A stretch of DNA of 7,615 bases from Chloroflexota bacterium (GCA_005881055.1 VBHW01000017.1:1-7615), one strand, 5' to 3'; shown: positions 1-6,656, counted from the stretch's first letter. Made by a program: numbers and translations. Notes: generated by a model not told the origin, from the letters alone.

Positions 1-1
1 C

Positions 2-2788
2 GAGCGCCTGTTCGACTTCGAGCTCGACCGCTTCCGGCCCCTCGGCAACCCGACGCGCTTCCTCGACGCCCTCGCCGCTCTCTTCAGCCGCTGCAAGGAC
101 GAGGACGTATCGCCCGCACGGTATCTCGAGTACGCGCAGGACCGGGTGGCGGCGGCCGAACGGCTCGCCGGGGATCTCGCGGCCGCGGCGGACCCGGCGA
201 CAGACCCGGCGAACGGATCGGAGCTGCCGACCGATGCGGACCGTGACGCGGCCGATGCCGCCGTCGAGGACGCAGCCCGGCAGCTCGAGCTCGCGCGCTG
301 CTATGGCCGCTACCAGGAGCTCGTCGCCGGCGCCGGCTACCTCGATTTCGGCGACCAGGTGAGCGTCGCGCTCCGAGCGCTCCGCGAGTCGCCGGCGATC
401 CGCCAGGCCCTCCAGGCGCGCTTCAAGTACATCCTCGTCGACGAGTTCCAGGACACGAACCGGGCGCAATCCGAGCTCGTCGCGCTCCTCGCCGAGCCGC
501 ATCGCAACGTGACGGTCGTCGGGGACGACGACCAGTCGATCTATCGGTTCCGGGGCGCCGCGATCAGCAACATCATCGAGTTCCGCGAGCGGTACCGGCG
601 TGCGCGCCTCGTCGTCCTGCGGCGCAACTACCGGTCGCTCGCGCCGATCCTCGACGCCGCGTACCGGCTCGTCCGCCACAACGACCCGGATCGTCTCGAG
701 GTCCGGGCCGGCATCGTCAAGCGGCTGCGCGCCGAGCGGTCGGCGGAGGAGACGCCGATCGTGCGCCTCGAGGCGTTCGCGACGGGCTCGGACGAGGCCG
801 ACTGGGTCGCGGAAGAGATCGGCCGCCGTATCTCGGGCGGCGCCCGCCCGCGGGATCACGCCGTGCTCGTCCGCACGAACGCGGCGGCCGACCCGGTCCT
901 CCGATCGCTCAACGTCGGCGGGATCCCGTGGCGGTTCTCGGGCACGACCGGGCTCTACGGTCGACCGGAGGTGCGGCTCCTGCTGTCGTTCCTGCGTGCG
1001 GTGTCGGACCTCTCGTCGAGCACCGACGTCTATGCGCTCGCGGCGAGCGACGTCTACGGCATGGCAGGCGAGGACCTGACGGCGATCGTCAACGCCGCCC
1101 GCCGCCGGAACCGCTCGCTCTGGGAAGTGCTGGAGGAGCTCGACCGGCAGCCGGGCCTGCTCCGGCTGGCGCCCGGAACGCGCGATGCGCTCACCCGGCT
1201 CGTCGCGGACCTCCGCCGCTGGGTCGGGCTCGCCCATGAGCGATCGGCCGGCGAGGTGCTCTATGCGTTCCTCCGCGAGTCCGGGCTCCTCACCCGCTGG
1301 GCGGCCCAGGACAGCGCGGCGGCGGTCGAGGCGCTCCAGAACGCGGCGCGCTTCTTCGACGTCGTGCGGACGCGCTCCCTCCTCCTCGCGGACCCGCGCG
1401 CCGCCTTCCTCGTACCCCATCTCGCGACACTCGTCGAGGCCGGCGACGACCCCGCGACCGCCGACCTCGATGCCGACGCCGACGCAGTCGCGGTGCTGAC
1501 CGTGCACAAGGCGAAGGGCCTCGAGTTCCCGACCGTGTTCCTGCCCGGGCTCGTCGCGGGACGCTTCCCGACGGCGGCGCGGCGCGATCCGCTGCCGCTG
1601 CCTGTCGAGCTCCTGGACGAGGCGCTCCCGGAGGGCGACTTCGCGCTCCAGGAGGAGCGCCGCCTGTTCTACGTCGCGATGACCCGGGCGCGGGACGAGC
1701 TCCTGCTGAGCCATGCCGCCGACTACGGCGGCCCCCGGGCGCGCCGGGTGTCTCCGTTCGTACTCGAGGCACTCGACCTGCCGGGGGCGCCCGGACCGGC
1801 GACCGGGCCAACCTCGGCGCTGGAGAAGCTGGCCGCGTTCCAGGCGATCGAGCCACCGCCGGAGGTCATCCCGCAGCCGGGGCCGGCGCGGTCCGAGCCC
1901 CTCATGCTGAGCCACAGCTCGATCGACGCGTACCTGACGTGTCCCGCGAAATACCGGTATTCGCACGTCCTCCGGTTGCCGGTGCCGCCGCACCACTCAT
2001 TGGTGTACGGGGCCGCTCTCCACGCGGCCGTGCAGGAGTTCCACCGGCGCCACGCCCGCGGCGAGGTGATGTCCGAGGAGGCGCTCAATGCCTCCTTCCA
2101 GGCGGCATGGTCGAACGAAGGGTTCCTGACGCGGGAGCATGAGGAGGCGCGGCTGGCCGCCGGCCGTGAGGCGCTGCGCCGGTTCCGGGCCGACCAGCTT
2201 CGCCCGGACGCCGTCGTGCCGGCGTACGTCGAGCGCGAGTTCACGTTCAGCCTCGGCGGCGACCGCATCCGCGGCCGATGGGATCGGATCGACATCGAGC
2301 CTGTCGGGGAGGGTGGCGGAGATGTTCCCGCGCGATCAGGCGAACGTGCGGCCGGCTCGAGGGCAGGCATCGCGGCTTCCGAGACGAGTCGATCCTCGAC
2401 CATGCCGGACGTCATCGAGGACACACTGCCGCTGCTGCCCCGTGAGCGCGTGACGATCACGGATTACAAGTCGAGCGACGTCCGCGATCCCGCGACAGCC
2501 CGGCAGCGCGCGCGGGAGTCGCTGCAGCTGTCGATCTACGCGCTCGGGTACCAGGCGCAGACCGGCCGCCTCCCGGACGCCGTCCAGCTCTGGTTCCTCG
2601 AGTCGGGGCTGGTCGGGCGGGCCGAAGTCGACGATCGCCGGCTCGAGAAGGCCCGGGCACGCATCGCCCGCGCGGCGGCAGGCATCCGGGCGCGAGACTT
2701 CGAGCCGCGACCCGATCCGCTCTCCTGCACGTACTGCCCGTACCGCGACATCTGCCCGGCGAGCGTGGCCCGCGGCCGGAGCGGGTGA
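2..2788 (+). CDS. UvrD/PcrA-type ATP-dependent DNA helicase with C-terminal RecB-like Fe-S nuclease domain (5' partial)
   Basis: The frame is open from base 2, so 928 residues are seen and the start lies upstream; the GTG at 146 is internal. SF1A helicase motifs are in order (fragment numbering): II DEFQDT at 147, III GDDDQSIYRFRG at 174, IV LRRNYRS at 206, V VHKAKGLEF at 501, VI FYVAMTRAR at 556. Walker A is not in the window; judging from E. coli UvrD spacing, about 100 N-terminal residues are missing. From about residue 634 a PD-(D/E)XK nuclease of the RecB/AddB type follows: His674, Asp761 in GRWD, DYK at 821-823 and QxxxY at 842. Cys647 plus C-x2-C-x5-C (909, 912, 918) match the 4Fe-4S staple of AddB/AdnB-type nucleases. 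The expected role is DNA end resection or recombinational repair by ATP-driven unwinding and cleavage. It resembles mycobacterial AdnA/AdnB in layout, but orthology is not shown. The stop overlaps the next start by 4 bp. Confidence 0.93.
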   Translation, partial: ERLFDFELDRFRPLGNPTRFLDALAALFSRCKDEDVSPARYLEYAQDRVAAAERLAGDLAAAADPATDPANGSELPTDADRDAADAAVEDAARQLELARCYGRYQELVAGAGYLDFGDQVSVALRALRESPAIRQALQARFKYILVDEFQDTNRAQSELVALLAEPHRNVTVVGDDDQSIYRFRGAAISNIIEFRERYRRARLVVLRRNYRSLAPILDAAYRLVRHNDPDRLEVRAGIVKRLRAERSAEETPIVRLEAFATGSDEADWVAEEIGRRISGGARPRDHAVLVRTNAAADPVLRSLNVGGIPWRFSGTTGLYGRPEVRLLLSFLRAVSDLSSSTDVYALAASDVYGMAGEDLTAIVNAARRRNRSLWEVLEELDRQPGLLRLAPGTRDALTRLVADLRRWVGLAHERSAGEVLYAFLRESGLLTRWAAQDSAAAVEALQNAARFFDVVRTRSLLLADPRAAFLVPHLATLVEAGDDPATADLDADADAVAVLTVHKAKGLEFPTVFLPGLVAGRFPTAARRDPLPLPVELLDEALPEGDFALQEERRLFYVAMTRARDELLLSHAADYGGPRARRVSPFVLEALDLPGAPGPATGPTSALEKLAAFQAIEPPPEVIPQPGPARSEPLMLSHSSIDAYLTCPAKYRYSHVLRLPVPPHHSLVYGAALHAAVQEFHRRHARGEVMSEEALNASFQAAWSNEGFLTREHEEARLAAGREALRRFRADQLRPDAVVPAYVEREFTFSLGGDRIRGRWDRIDIEPVGEGGGDVPARSGERAAGSRAGIAASETSRSSTMPDVIEDTLPLLPRERVTITDYKSSDVRDPATARQRARESLQLSIYALGYQAQTGRLPDAVQLWFLESGLVGRAEVDDRRLEKARARIARAAAGIRARDFEPRPDPLSCTYCPYRDICPASVARGRSG

Positions 2789-3642
2789 GCGTGGGACGCG
2801 CCGCGTCAGGCGCCGCGTCGCCCATCTCCCGGCGCCGCGCCGGCGGACGGCGGGCAGCCGCTCAGCTCGACATCGCGGCGGTGACGTTCGACTTCGGGAA
2901 CACGCTCGTGCCGGTCCACCGCGAGCACCTCCAGGCCGTCGTCGAGCGGACCGCCCGGGAGGTCGCGGAGCGTCTGGGTCCGTTCCGTGTCGATGCGTTC
3001 CTGGACGCGTGGCGCGAGGAGCGCGAGCGCCAGTTCGCCGAGGACGTGCCGGAGCTCCGCGAGGTCGACGTCGAGCAGCGCGTCACCCGGGTCCTCGCAC
3101 GGCTTCGCGGCATGGCTGCGCCGAGCCCCACGGAGCGCTGGGACGACATCGCCGCCGGACGACACTCGACGGACGCGGAGCGCACCGATGTCGTGCGGGC
3201 GTACAGCCAGGCGTTCGTCGAGCTCGTGCCGGCGCCGACGGACGTGGGTCCGCTGCTCGAGCGACTCGCCGGCAGGTTCCGGCTCGGCGTCCTGTCCAAC
3301 TGGCCGCTCGCGTCGACGATCGACCGATTCGTCGAGGCGGCAGGCTGGGATCGCCATCTCGCCGCGGTCGTCGTCAGCCAGCGCGTCGGGACGATCAAGC
3401 CCGACGGGGCCATCTTCGATGCGGCCGCCCGCGCGCTCGGGGTGCCCGGCCCGCGGATCCTCCACGTCGGCGACGACTGGATCGCCGACGTCGTGGGCGC
3501 CAAGCGAGCGGGCTGGCATGCGGCGTACCTGCGCGATGCCCAGGACGGGTCGCCCCTGCCGGGAAGCCGCCCCGACCGCAGCGTGCGGGCGGACATCGTC
3601 CTCCACAGGCTGTCGGAGATCGAAGGCGTCCTGCCCCGCTGA
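2785..3642 (+). CDS. HAD-superfamily hydrolase (subfamily IA-like)
   Basis: The protein has 285 residues. HAD motifs are visible: motif I FDFGNTL with nucleophile Asp36, motif II LSNW with Ser171, motif III Lys205 in IKPD, and motif IV GDDW at 229-232. About 120 residues between motifs I and II form a mainly helical C1-type cap. Motif I reads D-x-G-x-T, so the second Asp, the general acid/base of classical HAD phosphatases, is Gly. Phosphonatase and haloacid dehalogenase branches also lack that Asp, so phosphatase activity should not be assumed and the substrate is unknown. The GTG at 2785 overlaps the helicase stop (GTGA), implying translational coupling. The in-frame GTG at 2791 is better spaced (9 nt) from GGAG at 2778-2781 and may be the true start. 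The first 27 or so residues are Arg/Ala/Gly-rich and lie outside the domain. Confidence 0.88.
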   Translation: MSVGRAASGAASPISRRRAGGRRAAAQLDIAAVTFDFGNTLVPVHREHLQAVVERTAREVAERLGPFRVDAFLDAWREERERQFAEDVPELREVDVEQRVTRVLARLRGMAAPSPTERWDDIAAGRHSTDAERTDVVRAYSQAFVELVPAPTDVGPLLERLAGRFRLGVLSNWPLASTIDRFVEAAGWDRHLAAVVVSQRVGTIKPDGAIFDAAARALGVPGPRILHVGDDWIADVVGAKRAGWHAAYLRDAQDGSPLPGSRPDRSVRADIVLHRLSEIEGVLPR

Positions 3643-3697
3643 GCGGCGGCACCGATGTCCGGAGAGGGTCGCCTCGCCCGCGTAGACTCCCGCTCGA
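3643..3697 (+). promoter_or_regulatory. Short intergenic region with -10-like box TAGACT before the membrane protein
   Basis: This is a 55-bp gap. TAGACT at 3683-3688 fits the TANNNT bacterial -10 consensus and ends 9 nt before the ATG at 3698, so a transcript starting 7 nt after the box would have almost no leader. No Shine-Dalgarno lies at the usual distance: GGAGAGGG at 3661-3668 is about 30 nt away. No -35 is recognisable. A leaderless or near-leaderless start is the simplest reading, but one short box in GC-rich DNA can be chance. Confidence 0.4.
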
Positions 3698-4072
3698 ATG
3701 GAACCCCGGGACCGGCTCGCCAACATCGGCATCTTCGCGATCGCGGCCGTCATGTGGGCGCTCGTCGGGCTCGTCGTCACCTCGCGCGACCCGCGCGTCG
3801 ATCCGGGGGCCGGGTTCGTCGGCGCCCTGCTCATCGGCCTGGCCGTCGGCCTGACGACGATCCCGCTGTTCTGGCTCGCGGTCTTCGGCCGGCACCGACG
3901 GCTCGCGTTCCGGGGAGACTGGCTGCGGGCGATCCGGCGGGGGAGCTGGGCGGCCGTCATCGTCGCCCTGTTCGTCGTCCTGCGGCTGCAGGGCGCGCTC
4001 CAGCTCCCGATCGCGCTGTTCGTCCTCACACTGGTCGCCGTCGCCGAGGCGACGCTGTCGGCAGAACGATGA
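3698..4072 (+). CDS. Small four-helix integral membrane protein of unknown function
   Basis: The protein has 124 residues and I do not recognise a family. Hydrophobic segments lie at about residues 9-28, 38-63, 84-101 and 103-120. They are separated by a short polar loop (SRDPRVDPG, 29-37) and a strongly basic loop (64-81, with HRR, FRGDW and AIRR). By the positive-inside rule, that basic loop and both termini would be cytoplasmic. Arg96 and Glu117 lie within or at the edge of helices 3 and 4 and could pair. No signal peptide cleavage site or enzymatic motif is seen. The ATG at 3698 is supported by the immediately following hydrophobic segment and by the -10-like box just upstream. A longer frame starting at 3655 in another phase overlaps it but encodes an Arg/Pro/Gly-rich sequence typical of a shadow frame. 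Confidence 0.72.
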   Translation: MEPRDRLANIGIFAIAAVMWALVGLVVTSRDPRVDPGAGFVGALLIGLAVGLTTIPLFWLAVFGRHRRLAFRGDWLRAIRRGSWAAVIVALFVVLRLQGALQLPIALFVLTLVAVAEATLSAER

Positions 4073-4135
4073 ACCGAGAGACCGGTACGCTCCGACGCTG
4101 ACCCTGGACCCTGACCGGACCACGAAAGGAGCGCA
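4073..4135 (+). promoter_or_regulatory. Promoter-like region and Shine-Dalgarno before the M20 amidohydrolase
   Basis: This 63-bp gap holds TACGCT at 4086-4091, a TANNNT -10-like box that would start transcription near 4098. A heptamer GACCCTG is tandemly repeated at 4100-4106 and 4107-4113. AAAGGAG at 4125-4131 is a strong Shine-Dalgarno 4 nt before the ATG at 4136 and decides that start. No clear -35 box is seen. Read-through from the upstream gene is equally possible. Confidence 0.45.
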
Positions 4136-5371
4136 ATGACCCCGTTCGATCCGACTGCCCGACCGGCCGAGCCGTTCGCCGACGCGAAGCGGCGCCTGGC
4201 CGGCGCCGTGCAGGACGCCAGGGCCGAGATCCTCGAGCTCAGCCACCGGATCCACGCGCATCCGGAGCGGGCGTTCGAGGAGCACGAGGCGGCCGGCTGG
4301 GTCGCCGAGGCCGTCGCCCGCCACGGGTTCGAGGTCGAGCATCCGGCCGGAAGCCTGTCGACAGCCGTCCGCGGCCGGCTCCGGGGCCGCAGAGCCGGGA
4401 GTCTCGAAGGCAGCGACGGAACCGGCCCGCGGATCGGGATCCTCGCCGAGTACGACGCCCTGCCGGGCCTCGGCCACGGCTGCGGTCACAACACGATGGC
4501 TGCATCCGGCGTCGGTGCGGCGATCGCGCTCGCGTCGGTCGCCGACGAGCTGGCAGGCGAGATCGTGTTTCTCGGCTGCCCGGCCGAAGAGTTCGGGTCG
4601 GGGAAGCAGGTGATGCTCGACGACGGCCTGTTCGAGGGCATCGACGCGGCGCTCCTCTTCCACCCGGGCGACCGGACTGAGGTCGGCTGCGAGCTCCTGG
4701 CCAGCGAAGACGTCGATGTCACGTTCCGCGGCCTCCAGGCGCACGCCGCATCGGAGCCGTGGGCGGGCAGGAACGCGCTCGACGCCCTCGTGATCCTCTT
4801 CTCGTCGATCGGCCTCTGGCGCCAGCAGCTGCCGCAGCACGCCCGCGTGCACGGGATCGTCCTCGAGGGCGGCACGGCCGCGAACATCATCCCGGACCGA
4901 GCCGTCGCCCGGTTCATGATCCGGTCGGCCGAGCAGGAGTACTTCGGGCAGATGCACGAGCGGTTCCGGAACCTCGTGACGGCCGCGGCGCTGGCCACCG
5001 ACACCCAGGGCGAGACGGTCTTCTCGGGCGGATCGTCGACGATGAAGAACAACGTCACGCTCGTCGAGCGCTTCCGGAAGAACCTGGGGGCGTACGGCTG
5101 GACGGATCGCCCGTACGACCGCGGGCACATCGGCAGCTCCGACATGGGCAACGTGAGCCAGCACCTGCCGACGATCCATCCGACGCTGGCGATCTGCGAC
5201 GAAGGTGTGCCCGGGCACTCGACGGCGTTCCGCGACGCCGCCGCGGAGCCCGAGGCGGACGAGGTGACGCTCCTTGCGGCGACCCTCGTCGCCCAGACCG
5301 CGTATGAGCTGTTCGCGGAGCCGGGGCTGCCGGAGGCCGCCTGGCGCGAGTTCCGGGCAACAGGAGGCTGA
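4136..5371 (+). CDS. M20 family metallo-amidohydrolase / dipeptidase (PM20D2/AbgB-like)
   Basis: The 411-residue protein has the two-domain M20 layout. The catalytic domain carries LAEYDALPG (Asp107), the metal-binding GHGCGHN (Cys116, His118), PAEEFGSG with Glu151/Glu152 as catalytic base and ligand, His176 in LLFHPGD, and late His361 in PGHSTAF. The inserted dimerisation domain starts near AHAASEPW (about 203) and includes GRNALDAL. Cys in the first metal motif and the PAEE signature place it in the M20D branch, which contains aminoacylases, p-aminobenzoyl-glutamate hydrolase AbgB and PM20D2-type dipeptidases. The expected reaction is hydrolysis of an N-acyl or dipeptide amide bond with a two-metal centre in the cytoplasm. 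The exact substrate is not readable. All key residues are present and the length is normal for the family. The start is fixed by AAAGGAG 4 nt upstream. Confidence 0.92.
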   Translation: MTPFDPTARPAEPFADAKRRLAGAVQDARAEILELSHRIHAHPERAFEEHEAAGWVAEAVARHGFEVEHPAGSLSTAVRGRLRGRRAGSLEGSDGTGPRIGILAEYDALPGLGHGCGHNTMAASGVGAAIALASVADELAGEIVFLGCPAEEFGSGKQVMLDDGLFEGIDAALLFHPGDRTEVGCELLASEDVDVTFRGLQAHAASEPWAGRNALDALVILFSSIGLWRQQLPQHARVHGIVLEGGTAANIIPDRAVARFMIRSAEQEYFGQMHERFRNLVTAAALATDTQGETVFSGGSSTMKNNVTLVERFRKNLGAYGWTDRPYDRGHIGSSDMGNVSQHLPTIHPTLAICDEGVPGHSTAFRDAAAEPEADEVTLLAATLVAQTAYELFAEPGLPEAAWREFRATGG

Positions 5372-5547
5372 CGCCGGTCCTGCTGCCGGGGAGCGGGTGC
5401 TACGATCGGTCCGGCGCGCCCCGCTGGACGTCGGATGCGAACCGGCGGCGCCCCCTGAGACGAGCCTCGTCCGCGCGAGCGGCCACGTCGCCGCCTGCGC
5501 TCCGACAATCGGCCGATCCGGCCGTTCGTCTCCCGGAGGACCCCTCC
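5372..5547 (+). promoter_or_regulatory. Structured 5' leader region of the ureohydrolase
   Basis: This 176-bp gap has no convincing gene. The presumed transcript from the extended -10 box at 5398-5406 would begin near 5413 and carry a leader of about 135 nt. Within it are four successive inverted repeats: GACGAG-C-CTCGTC (5459-5471), GCGGC-CACGTC-GCCGC (5479-5494), CGGCCG-ATC-CGGCCG (5510-5524) and CGGAGG-ACC-CCTCCG (5534-5548). The last includes the Shine-Dalgarno. The order suggests RNA-level control, but short GC stems arise easily at this base composition. I could not match it to a known riboswitch consensus. A 7-codon frame at 5435-5458 (MRTGGAP) is also present, without a good ribosome binding site. 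Confidence 0.4.
5398..5406 (+). promoter_or_regulatory. Extended -10 promoter element TGCTACGAT
   Basis: TG at 5398-5399 plus TACGAT at 5401-5406 match the TGnTAnnnT extended -10 pattern. No clear -35 is seen 15-19 nt upstream, as is common for extended -10 promoters. The same TGCTAnnnT form recurs at 6642-6650 before the next gene, which raises confidence that it is functional. Confidence 0.5.
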
Positions 5548-5548
5548 G
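5534..5548 (+). promoter_or_regulatory. Hairpin over the Shine-Dalgarno and start codon of the ureohydrolase
   Basis: CGGAGG (5534-5539) and CCTCCG (5543-5548) form a perfect 6-bp inverted repeat with an ACC loop. GGAGG is the Shine-Dalgarno, and the final G is the first base of the GTG start. Folding would block ribosome loading, so translation may depend on unfolding or an alternative structure. A triloop is tight, which lowers stability somewhat. It could also simply be GC-rich coincidence. Confidence 0.45.
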
Positions 5549-6621
5549 TGCCAGAGCGCCGCCAGCCGTCCCAGCCGCGCAATGGGCCCAGCCGTGACTT
5601 CGCTGCGGCGAACGGCTGGGATCGCCAGTACGAGACGTACGACGACTTCGACCTGCCCACGTACGTCGGGCCGGTCTCGTTCGCGAAGCTCCCGTGGGTG
5701 ACCGACCCGGCCGAGCTCCGCTCCCGCGAGGTCGACGTCGCGGTCGTCGGGGCTCCGTTCGACGACGCGGTCTCGCACCGCTCGGGCGCGCGCTTCGGCC
5801 CGCGGGCGATCCGCCAGGCGCAGTACACGTCCGGCTCCGTGCACTCCCTCCAGCTCGGGATCGAGCCCTTCGACGTCCTGACCGTCGTCGACGCCGGCGA
5901 CGCGAACATCGTGCCCGCCTGGCTCGAGCGCGCCCACGCGCTCATCTACCAGAAGGTGCTCGAGGTGGCGGAGACGGGCGCGATCCCGATCGTCCTCGGC
6001 GGCGATCACTCGATCACGTGGCCGTCCGCGACCGCGGTCGCCACAGTGAGGCGGCCGGGAAGCATCGGCATCGTCCACTTCGATGCCCATGCCGACACCG
6101 CGGCCGACGACTGGGGCGTCCTCGCCGGACACGGGACGCCGATGCGCCGGCTCATCGAATCCGGGGCCGTGAAGGGCACGAACTTCGTCCAGGTCGGCCT
6201 CCATGGCTACTGGCCCTCGAAGGAGGTCTTCCGCTGGATGCAGGAGCAGGGCCTCCGGTACCACTTCCTGCACGAGATCGAGGAGCGCGGCGCCGACGCC
6301 GTGGTCGAGACGGCGATCGCCGAGGCGCTCGACGGCCCCGACGCGATCTACCTCTCGCTCGACATCGACGTCATCGACCCGGGTCTCGCCCCGGGGACCG
6401 GAACGCCCGAGCCGGGCGGCATGCTGACGCGCGAGGTGCTCCGTGCCATCCGCACGATCGTCGCCGCGGTCGACCTGGCGGGCATGGACGTGGTCGAGGT
6501 GTCGCCCCCGTACGACCACGCCGAGCAGACGGCGATGGCCGCGAACAGGGCGGTCATGGAGGCGATCAGCGCGCTCGCGGTGAAGAAGCAGGCTGGCACG
6601 CGCGTCCGGTTCACGGGCTGA
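5548..6621 (+). CDS. Agmatinase-family ureohydrolase (SpeB-like; substrate not certain)
   Basis: The 357-residue protein belongs to the arginase/agmatinase fold, whose members use a dimanganese (sometimes nickel) centre to hydrolyse guanidino groups and release urea. All metal motifs are intact: GGDHS with His154, DAHAD with Asp179, His181 and Asp183, and SLDIDVIDP with Asp272 and Asp274, followed by PGTGTPEPGG. Glu317 in VVEVSPPYD is the usual late active-site Glu. The DP...PGTGTP.PGG form is the agmatinase/guanidinobutyrase type rather than classical arginase. The N-terminus is extended by about 60 residues before the conserved SHRSGARFGP region, and the segment at 219-222 reads HGYW. Guanidinobutyrate, guanidinopropionate, guanidine or agmatine are all possible substrates. 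The GTG start has GGAGG 8 nt upstream, although that site lies in a hairpin. The upstream neighbour is an M20 amidohydrolase, which hints at use of nitrogen compounds. Confidence 0.92.
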   Translation: MPERRQPSQPRNGPSRDFAAANGWDRQYETYDDFDLPTYVGPVSFAKLPWVTDPAELRSREVDVAVVGAPFDDAVSHRSGARFGPRAIRQAQYTSGSVHSLQLGIEPFDVLTVVDAGDANIVPAWLERAHALIYQKVLEVAETGAIPIVLGGDHSITWPSATAVATVRRPGSIGIVHFDAHADTAADDWGVLAGHGTPMRRLIESGAVKGTNFVQVGLHGYWPSKEVFRWMQEQGLRYHFLHEIEERGADAVVETAIAEALDGPDAIYLSLDIDVIDPGLAPGTGTPEPGGMLTREVLRAIRTIVAAVDLAGMDVVEVSPPYDHAEQTAMAANRAVMEAISALAVKKQAGTRVRFTG

Positions 6622-6641
6622 GGTTTCGAGCGCGGTCCGCC

Positions 6642-6650
6642 TGCTAGGCT
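6642..6650 (+). promoter_or_regulatory. Extended -10 promoter TGCTAGGCT placed for a leaderless GTG start
   Basis: TG at 6642-6643 and TAGGCT at 6645-6650 form an extended -10 element. Six nucleotides separate it from GTG at 6657, so transcription starting 7 nt after the box would begin on the start codon itself. There is no Shine-Dalgarno before that GTG, as expected for leaderless mRNA. This is the main reason to take 6657 as the intended start of the methyltransferase. Confidence 0.5.
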
Positions 6651-6656
6651 CGGGGC

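Noticed and set aside
146..148. GTG at 146 as the start of the helicase
   Set aside because: The same frame is open back to base 2 and encodes UvrD-like sequence such as LFSRCKDEDVSP upstream of it, so the gene simply begins before the window.
3655..4101. A 148-residue + strand frame overlapping the membrane protein
   Set aside because: It encodes an Arg/Pro/Gly-rich sequence without a hydrophobic pattern, while the overlapping frame at 3698 gives four clean membrane segments.
2806..5218. Long - strand frames (2806-4029 and 3395-5218) opposite the HAD, membrane protein and M20 genes
   Set aside because: The composition is shadow-like (Arg/Pro/Ala/Asp-rich), no motifs are seen, and they are opposite well-supported genes.
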